64,000 nt of DNA from an uncultured SAR324 cluster bacterium (GCA_905182865.1 CAJJCY010000004.1:1-64000); one strand, 5' to 3'. Shown: positions 1-9,410, numbered from the stretch's first letter. Numbers and translations: made by a program. The notes: a model not told the origin generated them from the sequence alone.

Positions 1-6
1 AAACAA

Positions 7-749
7 TTAAAAGTTCTTTAATTTTTCAAGCATTTTGTCATTAATTGCCATGCTAGAAGCTCTTATTTTGATGTTTTTATTTTGTGAGAGGTCAATTTCA
101 TTAATTAAGCCACCTGCCTCTTTTACCAATATTATACCAGCAGCTATATCCCATAAATTTAGATCATTTTGAAAATAACCATCATATCTCCCAGCTGCAA
201 CATATGCCATATCAAGTGCTGCACTTCCAGATTTTCTTAAAGGTAAGTCGACTTCATTTTTAGATACACCTCCTGTAGCAAACAAACAGCTATTAAGCTC
301 TCTTTTTTTTGATACTCTAATTCTTTGATTGTTAAAAAAAGCACCATTTTCTTTTTCAGCATAAAACATTTCATCTTTTATTGGATCATAAATTAACCCT
401 GAAACTATTTCATCTCCAGATTTTAGAGCAATTGATATTGCAAAGTGAGGAACACCATGTAAAAAATTTGTAGTGCCATCTATAGGATCTATTATCCATG
501 TAGTGTTCTTTATCTTTATTTAGTTTCAGAACCATCTTCTTCACTAATAATAGAATAGTAGGGTCTTGCTTTTTTTAATTCTTCAATAATTATTTTTTCT
601 GCTTTTAAGTCAGCATTTGAAACAAAATCAGTAGGTCCTTTGATTGAAACTTGTAGTTTTTCTATTTCTCCAAAATCTCTAATTAAAGCTCTAGATGCTT
701 TTTCAGCAGCCTTGATCATTATATTAAGATTGGCTGATATCGATTGCAT
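7..749 (-). CDS. suhB: Inositol monophosphatase family protein SuhB (frameshifted)
   Basis: Magnesium-dependent inositol-1-phosphatase/SuhB family. The N-terminal part carries the EED metal-ligand region (SEEDGSE, about residue 70). The next part, in another frame, reads WIIDPIDGTTNF, the family metal-binding motif, and the C-terminal part carries the LNLWDIAAG motif. The two reading frames meet near base 516, in a run of A's; adding one A restores a single 247-aa protein, a normal SuhB length. I therefore treat the break as a sequencing error. It lies just downstream of efp with a 5-bp gap. AT-rich codon use and the thiE-efp-suhB order resemble SAR11, unlike everything after base 1519. Stop is at 7-9, so the C-terminus is complete. 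Confidence 0.85.
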
Positions 750-754
750 GAGAT

Positions 755-1316
755 TTATATTTTTTTTATATATTCCATAGTTCTAGTATCAACTATGATT
801 TTATCTCCACTTTCAATAAAGGGAGGGACTTGAATATTTATTCCATTATCTAAAGTTGCAGGTTTGTAAGAAGAGGAAACTGTTTGACCTTTAAGAGCAA
901 CATCAGTTGTTTCAATTGTACATGTAACTTGATTGGGTAGCTCTACCGTTAAAGGTTCTTTCATTATAAAAACTTATACTTACTTCTAAGTTTTCTGTTA
1001 ACATTTTACCTTTGTCTCCAACAGTTTCTTTTTTAATATTAATTTGTTCATAAGATTTAGGGTCCATAAAATGATAATCAGTTTCATCATCATAAAGATA
1101 ATTAAACTTTGTTTCATCTAATGAAGCTTTTTCAACAGATTCACTTGATCTAAATCTTTCATTTAATTTTGTATTTTTATTTACACTTTTCATCTCAACT
1201 TGTGCAAAAGCACCACCTTTACCAGGTTTTACATGTTGTGTTTTTAAGACTTGCCAAAGATCATTTTTGTATTCAATTAACATTCCAACTCTAATTTCAC
1301 TTGCGTATAATTTCAT
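755..1316 (-). CDS. efp: Translation elongation factor P (frameshifted)
   Basis: EF-P binds between the ribosomal P and E sites and relieves stalling at polyproline stretches. The N-terminal KOW-like domain is clear (MKLYASEIRVGML, then VKPGKGGAFAQVE with the lysine at the modification loop, about residue 32). The OB domains end in VPPFIESGDKIIVDTRT. The reading frame breaks near 960-970, where a run of five T's on the coding strand would be four. Removing one T gives 186 aa, the usual EF-P length. The start ATG overlaps the stop of the upstream thiE fragment (ATGA), suggesting translational coupling. Part of the SAR11-like fragment. Confidence 0.92.
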
Positions 1317-1468
1317 TTTAATTTTTTAATAGCTTCTAATGGTTTGTATTTTTTATTATTCCAAATGTAGCCTGAAATAGCTAAAAAGTTAGCTTTATTC
1401 AATAAAAGTTTTTTATAATTACTAAGCTTTATACCCCCAATAGCTACAATTGGTATGGACGTTATTTA
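1313..1468 (-). CDS. thiE: Thiamine-phosphate synthase, C-terminal fragment
   Basis: Open frame with no start, cut at the adapter junction. It reads about 51 codons, including SIPIVAIGGI, which matches the phosphate-binding strand near the C-terminus of ThiE (condenses HMP-PP with the thiazole phosphate in thiamine synthesis), followed by ISGYIW and a lysine-rich tail. The TGA stop overlaps the efp start codon. The 5' part is missing because the insert ends at 1468. The assignment rests on one short motif and gene order. Confidence 0.6.
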
Positions 1469-1518
1469 GTACTCTGCGTTGATACCACTGCTTAAGCAGT
1501 GGTATCAACGCAGAGTAC
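1469..1518. other. SMART PCR-primer palindrome: library artefact and chimeric junction
   Basis: Perfect 50-bp inverted repeat of a 25-mer. The right half begins AAGCAGTGGTATCAACGC and ends with GCAGAGTAC; the left half is its exact reverse complement. I recognise this as the Clontech SMART/IIA amplification primer used in cDNA and whole-genome pre-amplification kits. Head-to-head primers indicate two separately amplified molecules ligated or co-assembled. Both flanking genes (thiE on the left, an EamA transporter on the right) are interrupted exactly at its edges. Confidence 0.97.
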
Positions 1519-2222
1519 AGTTTTCGACTAAAGCAGATTGGATGGAGGCCATTCTTGTTGGGAGTTTTAGATCCAGGTTTGACGTCCCTCCTTTTTGTAA
1601 CTTCGCTTACACTAGTGAGTGTCTCAAACACTGTCTTAGTTATGGCACTGATGCCATTCTCTCAGCCGATCCTCGCCCGTTTGGTTTTAAAGGAAGAGGT
1701 CCAGTCTTCCGTCTGGTTTGGGGCTGTTTTTGTTTTATTTGGACTTTCTCTATTTTTCTTAGGAGAACAGATTATAAATAAAGACAGTCTTTTGGGGAAC
1801 GTACTTTTGCTGACTGTTTTTGGCTTGATGACTTTTAGCCAATTGTTGACGCGAAAGATAATGTTAACAGAAATTTCAACGTTTGTAGTCACTTCAAGTC
1901 AGATGGTTTCAGCTACGGTTATTATGTTTTTAAATCTAATTTTTTTCGGAAATTTGGAACTTCCTTTTCAGGCTTCATCTGGAACAATAATGACTTTTGT
2001 ATATTTAGTTTTTTCACTGGCTATTCCTTTCTTCTTATACAACCAGGCAATGCGTCATATTCCAGTTGGAATGGCCAGTTTGTTTCTGTATTGGTTATTC
2101 CCTTAGGATTTTTGTGGGCAGCAATTTTCATGGGAGAAGAGATAACCTTGCTCAAGATAACAGGTGCGGTCTTGGTTATGATAGGAGTTGTATTACCACA
2201 TCTTCTGCAGTTTAGGGATTAA
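1519..2222 (+). CDS. EamA-family (DMT) transporter, 5'-truncated and frameshifted
   Basis: Drug/metabolite transporter superfamily membrane protein; substrate unknown. The frame is open right up to the adapter edge at 1519, so the N-terminal half is missing. Visible are several hydrophobic helices, the conserved ARLVLKE loop region at the end of the first EamA repeat, and a second repeat ending in GEEITLLKITGAVLVMIGV. The frame breaks near 2075, in a TTT run after MAS; one added T lets the protein continue (FVSVLVIPLGFLWA) to a stop at 2220-2222. Neighbouring carnitine genes make an osmolyte or amine substrate conceivable, but nothing shows it. Confidence 0.75.
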
Positions 2223-2261
2223 ACGTTATAGCATATAGCAGAATTATGAAATTATCTAAAG

Positions 2262-3754
2262 ATGAGTAAGCTCATAAAAAAAGTGGCTCTGATTGGAGGA
2301 GGTGTAATCGGCGGTGGATGGGCCGCGCGTTTCTTGTTGAACGGTATTGACGTGAACGTCTATGATCCGTCTGATAGTGCGGAACGGAGTCTCAACGAAA
2401 TGCTGTCCAACGCCAGGGGTGCTTATTCAAAACTGACAATGGCTCCTCTCCTAAAACCGGGCAAACTGGTTTTTTTTGATTCGCTTGAAAAGGCAGTTCA
2501 AGATGTAGAGTTTGTTCAGGAGAGTGCGCCGGAACGTCTCGAACTGAAGCGTTCCATTATAAATCAAATCGACCGGTATGCGCCTGAAATCCCACTGATC
2601 TGTTCCTCTACTTCCGGTTTAAAACCTTCCGATCTGCAAGCCGAAATGCAGCATCCGGAACGCTTCATGGTCGGCCATCCTTTTAATCCTGTTTATCTTT
2701 TACCACTCGTTGAAATTTGCGGAGGCGAAAAAACTTCTTGCAAGCAAAGCAACAGCCGCTGAATTTTATCGTGAAGTCGGCATGAAACCTTTGATTTTGC
2801 GTAAAGAGATTGACGCGTTCATTGCCGACCGTTTGCTGGAAGCTGTTTGGCGTGAGGGACTCTGGTTGATACGTGATGATGTGGCCAGCACAGAAGAATT
2901 GGATGACGCTATTCGTTATGGATTTGGTCTACGCTGGGCGCAAATGGGGTTGTTTGAAACTTATCGAGTTGCCGGTGGTGAAGCAGGTATGCGACACTTT
3001 ATTTCACAATTTGGCCCGACTTTAAGTTTGCCCTGGACGAAACTTATGGATGTACCGGAATTAAATGAAGAATTGATTGAGAAAATTGTGGCGCAATCAG
3101 ACGCGCAATCCGGAATGCATTCCATCCGGGAATTGGAACGCATCCGTGATGATAATCTTGTAGCCATCATGCAGGGACTCAAACTCCATGATTGGGGTGC
3201 TGGAGCGTTGCTTAAAGAATACGAAGAACGTCTCTACGAAAAAGCACATTCAGGAATCGTTGCCAGCGATCCAGATCTTTCCGAAACCTTAAGATTTGCA
3301 TGATTCCAAAGTTCGCCCGGACTGGCTGGACTACAATGGTCACATGACCGAAAGCCGATATCTGCAAGTTTTTGGTGATACTTCTGATGCGTTTTTGAAT
3401 TTTATCGGCATGGATGAAAATTATCGTAAACAGGGTTTTTCCGTTTACACAGTAGAAACGCACATTCGGCATTTACGAGAAGTTTCTGGCGGAGAGTCTC
3501 TTTCGGTTGAAACGCAATTACTCGATTATGACGAAAAACGCATCCGTATAGTTCATGAGATGCTCCACTCTTCTTCCGGTGATGTTCTGGCCACCGGGGA
3601 GCACATGCTTCTGCATGTCAATACTAACAAAGGAAAGGCTTGTCCATTTGGAAAAATTCTTTACGAAAAACTTGCACAAATTTGGAATGGACATCAAAAT
3701 TTGAGTATACCGGATTATGCAGGTAAAGGTTTTCAGGAACTTAACAAAAAGTAG
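2262..3754 (+). CDS. lcdH: L-carnitine dehydrogenase fused to betainyl-CoA-type thioesterase (two frameshifts)
   Basis: Oxidises L-carnitine to 3-dehydrocarnitine with NAD. Residues 1-185 form a 3-hydroxyacyl-CoA-dehydrogenase Rossmann domain (GGGVIGGGWAARF; SSTSGL; HPFNPVYLLPLVE). The helical C-domain follows, with YGFGLRWAQMGLFETYR, strongly carnitine-dehydrogenase-like. A hotdog thioesterase domain then begins VRPDWLDYNGHMTESRYLQ. Frames change twice: near 2725 (A6, should be A5) and near 3295 (TTT, should be TT, giving LRLHDSKVRP). Removing both bases gives one 496-aa protein, the length and architecture I recall for the rhizobial carnitine dehydrogenase/thioesterase fusion. If the breaks are real, these would be two overlapping genes. 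No BKACE gene for the intervening cleavage step is seen here. Confidence 0.85.
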
Positions 3755-3762
3755 TGAGAGTT

Positions 3763-4542
3763 ATGAAACGCGACAATCTTACGGACCACAAATCGGTCAC
3801 TACTCAATCCAGTTTTAACTATGAAAACGAACGCATTGATTTGGCGTGTGCTTTCCGCTGGACTGCGCGGCTGGGCATGCACGAAGGCGTTGCCAACCAT
3901 TTTTCACTTGCTGTTAACGAAGAAGGCACTCGGTTTTTAATGAATCCTAATCTGCGCTATTTCAGCCTTATCAGAGCCAGCGAAATTCTCGTGTTGGACG
4001 CAAATGATTCGAGCACTATGGAACATCCTGACGCACCTGATCCTACTGCCTGGGGACTACACGCTTCAATTCACCGTCAATGCCCGCACGCGCGCTGTGT
4101 GATGCACTTGCATCCTGTTTATTCCACAGTTCTTGCCAGCCTCGCAGACAGCAACTTACCACCAATCGACCAAAATACTGCCATATTTTACAAGCGTTAT
4201 GTGATTGACGAGGAATACGGTGGAATGGCTTTTGAGAAGGAAGGTGAGCGGTGTGCAGAATTGTTCAACGAACCTAAGATCAAAGTCATGATTATGGGCA
4301 ATCACGGTGTACTTGTTATCGGCTCAAATGTAGCCGACACTTTCAATCGGCTTTATTATTTTGAACGGGCTGTGGAAACTTACATCAAAGCACTCTGGAC
4401 AGGTCAGCCGCTTCGCTTCCTTTCTGATGAGATTGCAGAAAAAACCGCTGTACAATGGGAAAAATATCCTGATTACACTGAAAAACATTTAGCAGAACTA
4501 AAAGCAATTCTTGATGAAGAAGAACCAACTTATCGCTTGTAA
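3763..4542 (+). CDS. Class II aldolase/adducin-family protein
   Basis: About 259 aa. The class II aldolase zinc site is visible: HLHPVYSTV (HxH, mid-protein) and a later GNHGVL histidine. The N-terminal LACAFRWTARLGMHEGVANHFS matches the family. Members cleave or epimerise small phosphorylated or free hydroxyacids; the substrate is unknown. I prefer the ATG at 3763 (MKRDNLTD) over a GTG at 3754 that overlaps the preceding stop. Tight spacing behind the carnitine dehydrogenase fusion suggests co-transcription, but no carnitine-pathway role for this family is established to my knowledge. Confidence 0.8.
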   Translation: MKRDNLTDHKSVTTQSSFNYENERIDLACAFRWTARLGMHEGVANHFSLAVNEEGTRFLMNPNLRYFSLIRASEILVLDANDSSTMEHPDAPDPTAWGLHASIHRQCPHARCVMHLHPVYSTVLASLADSNLPPIDQNTAIFYKRYVIDEEYGGMAFEKEGERCAELFNEPKIKVMIMGNHGVLVIGSNVADTFNRLYYFERAVETYIKALWTGQPLRFLSDEIAEKTAVQWEKYPDYTEKHLAELKAILDEEEPTYRL

Positions 4543-4591
4543 ATATTTTAACATGGATGGAATCACTACAAAATGATATTTTGGACTAAGA

Positions 4592-5692
4592 ATGATAATC
4601 AAAAAAGATGAATCGGTTGAAATTACTTGGGAAAACGGAGAGACTACTCTTCTTCCGAATTTGTGGTTGAGAGATAATTGTGCTTGCGATCTGTGTCGAA
4701 ACACTCAAACAACAGAGAAGTTGTTTCAATTGGCCCAAGTTGATGTTAACTTGATGCCAGAAACTGTTGATCTGATTGAAGATGAACTGCATCTTCTTTG
4801 GCCTGACGGACACCGGTCAGTTTATGAAGGGTCAGCTATTCGCGCTTTAACGATTCCTCAAACAACTCATCTGCGGCTTTGGAGCAGAGAGTTTCGTCCT
4901 CAGCAATTTGACTACGGAAAGTTTATACATAACGATAGCATTGCTGTCGATGTGATTGAAAATTTTCTGAGCTCAGGTACTATTTTACTGACCAACGCTC
5001 CAACGAAAGAATGTTTGGAAAATCTATCGCCGATGTTGGGGCCGTTGCGAGAAACAGTTTTCGGAAGGATTCATAATGTTGTGGTGGATTCCACAGGTTA
5101 CAATGTTGCCAGTACGAACTTAGAACTGCCCCCACATACCGATTTGCCTAGTTATTCCTGGCCTCCGAGTGTTCAAGCTCTGCACATGCTTGTCAATGAA
5201 ACGGAACATGGAGAGTCGATTATTGTGGATGGATTTGCTGTTGCAACCCAATTCCGTAACGATCATCCAAACTGGTTTGATCGTCTATGCTGTACTCCGG
5301 TTCCATTCAGGATTTTTGATGACAACAACGAAACTTTTGCCACTCAACCTATCATTCAATTGGATACAGGCGGACAGATTACCGGAGTGCGTTATTCCAA
5401 TCAAACTATGCAACCAATGAATCCGGTACGAACCGGACTCAATGAGTTTTATAGAGCTTACCATGAGTTTTCTACCCGTATTACCAGTGATAAGGCAAAA
5501 GCAATTTTTCGTTTGGAAGGAGGGCAAATTTTACTCGTTGCAGGGCATCGAGTGTTACATGCTCGCAAAAGATTTGTAGCAAATGCCAAACGACATTTGC
5601 AGGATGCTTACTTTGAGCACGATAATATTCGCAACCACTTAACTGTAATTCAGCGAAGATTGAGAAAAACCGGTAATACATTACTGCAATAA
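4592..5692 (+). CDS. Gamma-butyrobetaine hydroxylase / TmpA-like Fe(II)/2OG dioxygenase
   Basis: 366 aa. The N-terminal zinc domain shows C30-x-C32-x2-C35 and H74, the pattern of gamma-butyrobetaine hydroxylases. The catalytic jelly-roll has H182-x-D184 (PPHTDLPS) and the distal H323 (HRVLHARK). Two reactions fit the family: hydroxylation of gamma-butyrobetaine to L-carnitine, which would feed the dehydrogenase upstream, or TmpA-type hydroxylation of 2-trimethylammonioethylphosphonate. The gene immediately downstream is an HD-domain oxygenase, the partner arrangement described for TmpA-TmpB, so either substrate is possible. About 50 bp separate it from the aldolase gene. Family confidence is high; substrate is undecided. 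Confidence 0.85.
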   Translation: MIIKKDESVEITWENGETTLLPNLWLRDNCACDLCRNTQTTEKLFQLAQVDVNLMPETVDLIEDELHLLWPDGHRSVYEGSAIRALTIPQTTHLRLWSREFRPQQFDYGKFIHNDSIAVDVIENFLSSGTILLTNAPTKECLENLSPMLGPLRETVFGRIHNVVVDSTGYNVASTNLELPPHTDLPSYSWPPSVQALHMLVNETEHGESIIVDGFAVATQFRNDHPNWFDRLCCTPVPFRIFDDNNETFATQPIIQLDTGGQITGVRYSNQTMQPMNPVRTGLNEFYRAYHEFSTRITSDKAKAIFRLEGGQILLVAGHRVLHARKRFVANAKRHLQDAYFEHDNIRNHLTVIQRRLRKTGNTLLQ

Positions 5693-5709
5693 TAGTTTTG
5701 GAGGAAATT

Positions 5710-6266
5710 ATGGATACAGTCAGCTTCACAAAAATGGAAGACGGTACAAAGGAGGAATATGCTTTCCTAAAGCCGCTTTATGTTCAATGCCGCGAAGGAA
5801 TTCCGGAGATGCTCTTGGGATTGCTCAAGCGAATGCAAGGAGATCGTTTGGGCTATCAAATTGACCGCTATCAGCATTCTCTCCAAACGGCCACTCGAGC
5901 AGAAAGGGATGGTTCGGATGAAGAAACCATTGTCTGTGCTTTGCTGCATGATATTGGTGATGTTTTAGCTCCGGACAATCACAGCCAAGTCGCTGCCGCC
6001 ATTCTTCAACCTTACATTATAAGTTGAAAGTTCATATAATTAAACATCATGGCCTGTTTCAAGGTTATTATTATTTTCACCATGTTAATAAAGATCGTAA
6101 CCTTAGAGACCGTTTCAAGGATCACCAGCATTTTCAAGCGTGCGTCGATTTCTGTTATCGTTGGGATCAATCTTCCTTCGATCCTAATTACGATACATTT
6201 CCTTTAGAGCATTTTGACCCAATGGTACGTAGTGTTCTCAGCGAGCCGTGTAACCTATTAGATTGA
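5710..6266 (+). CDS. PhnZ/TmpB-like HD-domain oxygenase (frameshifted)
   Basis: About 185 aa after adding one base near 6025, where IIS-stop changes to LKVHIIKHHG. HD-fold metal ligands are visible: H56 (RYQHSLQTA), H80-D81 (ALLHDIGD), H91 (DNHSQ), then KHHGLF and a later FCYRWDQ aspartate. The HSLQTATRA/LLHDIGD arrangement resembles PhnZ and TmpB, mixed-valent diiron oxygenases that cleave the C-P bond of 1-hydroxyphosphonates; TmpB releases glycine betaine. Start ATG 5710 has a strong GGAGG eight bases upstream. Generic annotation would call this an HD phosphohydrolase. Placement directly after the TmpA/BBOX-like gene is the main argument for oxygenase function. Confidence 0.7.
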
Positions 6267-6299
6267 TGAAGGAAAACTGACTCAGCTGAAAAAAACGAT

Positions 6300-7103
6300 A
6301 TGAGCCATCAACTCAGCCAAGCAGATCAAGAACAATATCGACGGGACGGTTTTTTCTTTCCTCTGAGAATTTTATCAGCAGAAGAAGCCGCCGACCACAG
6401 AGAGCAATTAGAAAATATGGAGGCGAAACACGGTCTGATGCACTACCGCACAAAGCCTTATTTACTGATGAAATCTGCGGCGGAGATTGGAAAGAACCCT
6501 CTATTGTTGGATGCAGTGGAAAGCTTGCTGGGGCCGGATATTTTGCTTTGGGATGGAGCTTACGTTATTAAAGAACCTAGTAACAAAAAGTATATTTCAT
6601 GGCATCAGGATTTGACCTATTGGGGTTTGGATGGAGACGAACTTGTGACCGCCTGGGTTGCACTTTCGGAAGTGACGACTGAAAACGGCTGTATGAAAAT
6701 ATTACCCGGATCACATCACCAAGGAAAACACGATCACCATAGTACTTTTGACGAAGAAAATATACTGCACCGTGGTCAAGAACTAAATTTGGAAATTGAC
6801 GAAGAACAGGTGGTGAGTGTTGAACTTCAATCGGGAGAAGTTTCTCTGCACCACGGATGGACGCCGCACGCCTCATATCCGAATACATCCGGTAATCGGA
6901 GGATCGGTCTTTCACTTCAATATCTCACACCCCGAATGAGACAGACACACACAGACTGTGAATCAGCTACTTTGGTACAGGGAAAAGATCGTTTCAATCA
7001 TTTCCGTCCGGAACCTCCTTGTACGGAAGATTTTGCTCTGGAAATGATTACTTTCCAAGCTGAAGTGGAACGACTTAAACATAAGGTTTATGATACCAAC
7101 TGA
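6300..7103 (+). CDS. Phytanoyl-CoA dioxygenase (PhyH) family protein
   Basis: 267 aa Fe(II)/2OG dioxygenase of the PhyH family. Metal ligands are H102-x-D104 (SWHQDLTYWG) and distal H190 (TPHASYPN), with the co-substrate arginines in GNRRIG. The middle motif ENGCMKILPGSH is typical of bacterial PhyH proteins, including ectoine hydroxylase relatives and PhnY, the 2-aminoethylphosphonate hydroxylase that works with PhnZ. It starts 33 bp after the HD-domain gene in the same direction. Substrate cannot be read from sequence; a small cationic or phosphonate compound would fit the neighbours. Confidence 0.8.
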   Translation: MSHQLSQADQEQYRRDGFFFPLRILSAEEAADHREQLENMEAKHGLMHYRTKPYLLMKSAAEIGKNPLLLDAVESLLGPDILLWDGAYVIKEPSNKKYISWHQDLTYWGLDGDELVTAWVALSEVTTENGCMKILPGSHHQGKHDHHSTFDEENILHRGQELNLEIDEEQVVSVELQSGEVSLHHGWTPHASYPNTSGNRRIGLSLQYLTPRMRQTHTDCESATLVQGKDRFNHFRPEPPCTEDFALEMITFQAEVERLKHKVYDTN

Positions 7104-7195
7104 ACAAAATTCACACTCCATTTCATAATTAATCCCCACATGAACTCAACTGTTAAAGAGTTAAAAACCAACAACCCCATTGGAGGGTTCACTCA

Positions 7196-8341
7196 ATGGT
7201 TGCTCAAATGAAATCCCTGCGTGAACAACTTGCCAACTGCCAACTGCCGGCAGAGCAAGCCTTTTCGATTCCACCGGAATGTTACACTTCGGAAGAACTT
7301 TTGCAGGAGGAACTCGAAAAAGTTTTTCAACACAACTGGATTGGGTTAGGGCGTGCAGATCGTTTTGCAGTTTCCGGAGATTATGAAACGATGAATCTTG
7401 GTGGAAAACCCGTAATTGTACTACGGGATCATGATGGAGTTTTGAGGGCTTTTGCCAACACTTGCCGCCACCGAGGCGCCCGTCTTTTGAACGATGAAGG
7501 CAACTGTAAACATATACGTTGTCCGTTTCACGCTTGGACTTACAAACTTGATGGCTCTCTCTCCGGAGCGCCGCACATGAATAAGGTTTCAGGTTTTGAG
7601 AGGTCAGATTATGGACTGATCAGTTATCATGCCGAGGAGCGGCTTGGTTTTGTCTTCATTTGTCTAGATCCTTCTGCGCCCGATCTTGATGATTACCTTG
7701 GTGATTTTGCAGAAATTCATGCTCCATGGCCCATTGGATCACTGGTGACAACACGGCGAAGATCGTTGACTGTTGACTGCAACTGGAAAGCCTTTCTGGA
7801 TGTATTCAATGAATACTACCATTTGCCCTTTGTGCATCCGGATTCACTTGATGAAATTTATAATTTTCCAACTCCACCAGACAAAGTGACTGGAGCCTTT
7901 GCCAGTCAGTTTGGAAATACAGAAGGCACCGGAGGACTCTTACAGGATTCTGAAGAACAACCCCTGCCAAACATGACGAATCTCCAAGGTCGTGCCGCTT
8001 CCGGTGTCCAATACACCTGGGTATTTCCAAATATGGCCTTTGCGGCCGGTATGGATGTCCTCTGGATTTATGAAGCCTATCCACTCAGTGCAGATTGTTG
8101 TCAAGTTTACCAGAGCATTTGTGTTCCGCCGGAAACCGAAGTACTTCCGGACTTTGAGAAAAAAATAGCTGGTTATTATCAACGTTTTGATGCCGGAATC
8201 GAAGAAGACATTCCGGCCTTGGTGAACCAACAGCGTGGACTCGCTTCTTTAGATGCTCGTCAGGGGCGATTTCAGCCGCAACTGGAAGCGAATGTCTCTT
8301 CCTTTGCTAGGTGGTATGCGGATCAGTGGCTAAGACAATAA
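7196..8341 (+). CDS. Rieske non-heme iron oxygenase, alpha subunit (betaine/carnitine-demethylase-like)
   Basis: 381 aa. The Rieske [2Fe-2S] ligands are C90-R-H92 (NTCRHRGARL) and C109-x2-H112 (RCPFHAWTYKLDG). The catalytic iron site is NEYYHLPFVH (H209, H214). Related single-component-oxygenase enzymes include glycine betaine monooxygenase GbcA, stachydrine demethylase and carnitine monooxygenase CntA. In this cluster, glycine betaine to dimethylglycine would connect to the dimethylglycine-dehydrogenase-like gene at 38-40 kb. The dedicated reductase (GbcB/CntB type) is not in the window. ATG 7196 follows GGAGG by about nine bases. Confidence 0.85.
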   Translation: MVAQMKSLREQLANCQLPAEQAFSIPPECYTSEELLQEELEKVFQHNWIGLGRADRFAVSGDYETMNLGGKPVIVLRDHDGVLRAFANTCRHRGARLLNDEGNCKHIRCPFHAWTYKLDGSLSGAPHMNKVSGFERSDYGLISYHAEERLGFVFICLDPSAPDLDDYLGDFAEIHAPWPIGSLVTTRRRSLTVDCNWKAFLDVFNEYYHLPFVHPDSLDEIYNFPTPPDKVTGAFASQFGNTEGTGGLLQDSEEQPLPNMTNLQGRAASGVQYTWVFPNMAFAAGMDVLWIYEAYPLSADCCQVYQSICVPPETEVLPDFEKKIAGYYQRFDAGIEEDIPALVNQQRGLASLDARQGRFQPQLEANVSSFARWYADQWLRQ

Positions 8342-8376
8342 CATTAACTCTTTTTAAATTCTTAAAACAGGTCAAT

Positions 8377-9410
8377 ATGTCAAACAAAATAAACCGTCAA
8401 ATTATCTTAGTAAAGCGTCCTAGCGGAAAACCGCAGCCGGATGATTTTAGTTTAGTTGATGCTTCTGTTCCAGTTCCGGAAGAGGGACAGGTTTTGTGCA
8501 AAACTATTTATTTGTCGCTTGATCCATATATGCGGGGACGAATGAATGACAGCAAATCTTATGCAGATCCAGTCAAAATCAATGAGGTAATGACTGGAGG
8601 AACAGTAGGACAAGTACTTAAATCTCGAAGCACAAATTTTCAACAAGGTGACATTGTTTACGGTTATGGGGGATGGCAGGATTATTGGGCATCGGAGGGT
8701 AAAGCGTTGAGAAAATTGATCCGGAGCTGGCTCCAATTTCAACTGCAACCGGTGTTCTGGGAATGCCCGGAGTTACGGCTTACACAGGTTTTCTGAACAT
8801 TGGTCAACCCAAAAAAGGTGAAACGGTGGTCGTGGCTGCGGCATCCGGAGCGGTAGGTTCGGTGGTGGGGCAAATCGCACACATTAAAGGTGCGAGAGCA
8901 GTCGGCATTGCGGGTTCTGAGGAAAAATGTAAATTTGTCACAGAGGAATTTGGCTTTGATGCTTGCGTCAATCACAATAGTCCGGATTTCGCTGAAGCAC
9001 TAAAAAATGCTTGTCCGGATGGAATTGATGTCTATTTTGAAAATGTAAGCGGAAAAGTATTTGAAACAGTCATGCCTCTGCTCAATGACTTTGCGCGCAT
9101 TCCAGTTTGTGGATTGATAGCACTTTACAATGCCACTGAACTGCCGCCGGGTCCAAATTTAACACCGTTGCTGATGCGTGACATCCTGGTTAAACGACTG
9201 ACTTTTCGCGGCTTCATCGTCTGGGATTTTGCTGCTCAGGAAAAAGAAGCCCTGACGGAGCTTGCCAAATGGATTAAGGAAGGAAAGCTTCATTATCGTG
9301 AAGATATTGTTGATGGACTTGAAAATGCTCCAGAAGCTTTCATGGGACTTCTGGAGGGTAAAAATTTTGGTAAATTGGTGGTTCAGGTTAGTGATCATCC
9401 TGCCGCTTAA
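8377..9410 (+). CDS. NADP-dependent MDR-family oxidoreductase (frameshifted)
   Basis: Medium-chain reductase without structural zinc, similar to CurA/YncB and eukaryotic prostaglandin/alkenal reductases. N-terminal features: SLDPYMRGRM and the GG..GY..W region. C-terminal features: GVTAYTGFLNIGQPKKGETV, then the AASGAVGSVVGQIA nucleotide-binding motif, DVYFENVSG and FGKLVVQV. The frame breaks near 8703; one added base gives VEKIDPELAPIS and a 344-aa protein, the family's usual size. I chose ATG 8377 (MSNKINRQIILVKRP), which aligns with the family N-terminus. Likely reduces an alpha,beta-unsaturated carbonyl or CoA-derived intermediate; substrate unknown. Confidence 0.8.

Noticed and set aside
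1422-1781. Open frames on both strands crossing 1469-1518
   Set aside because: They read through the primer palindrome and are artefacts of the chimeric junction.
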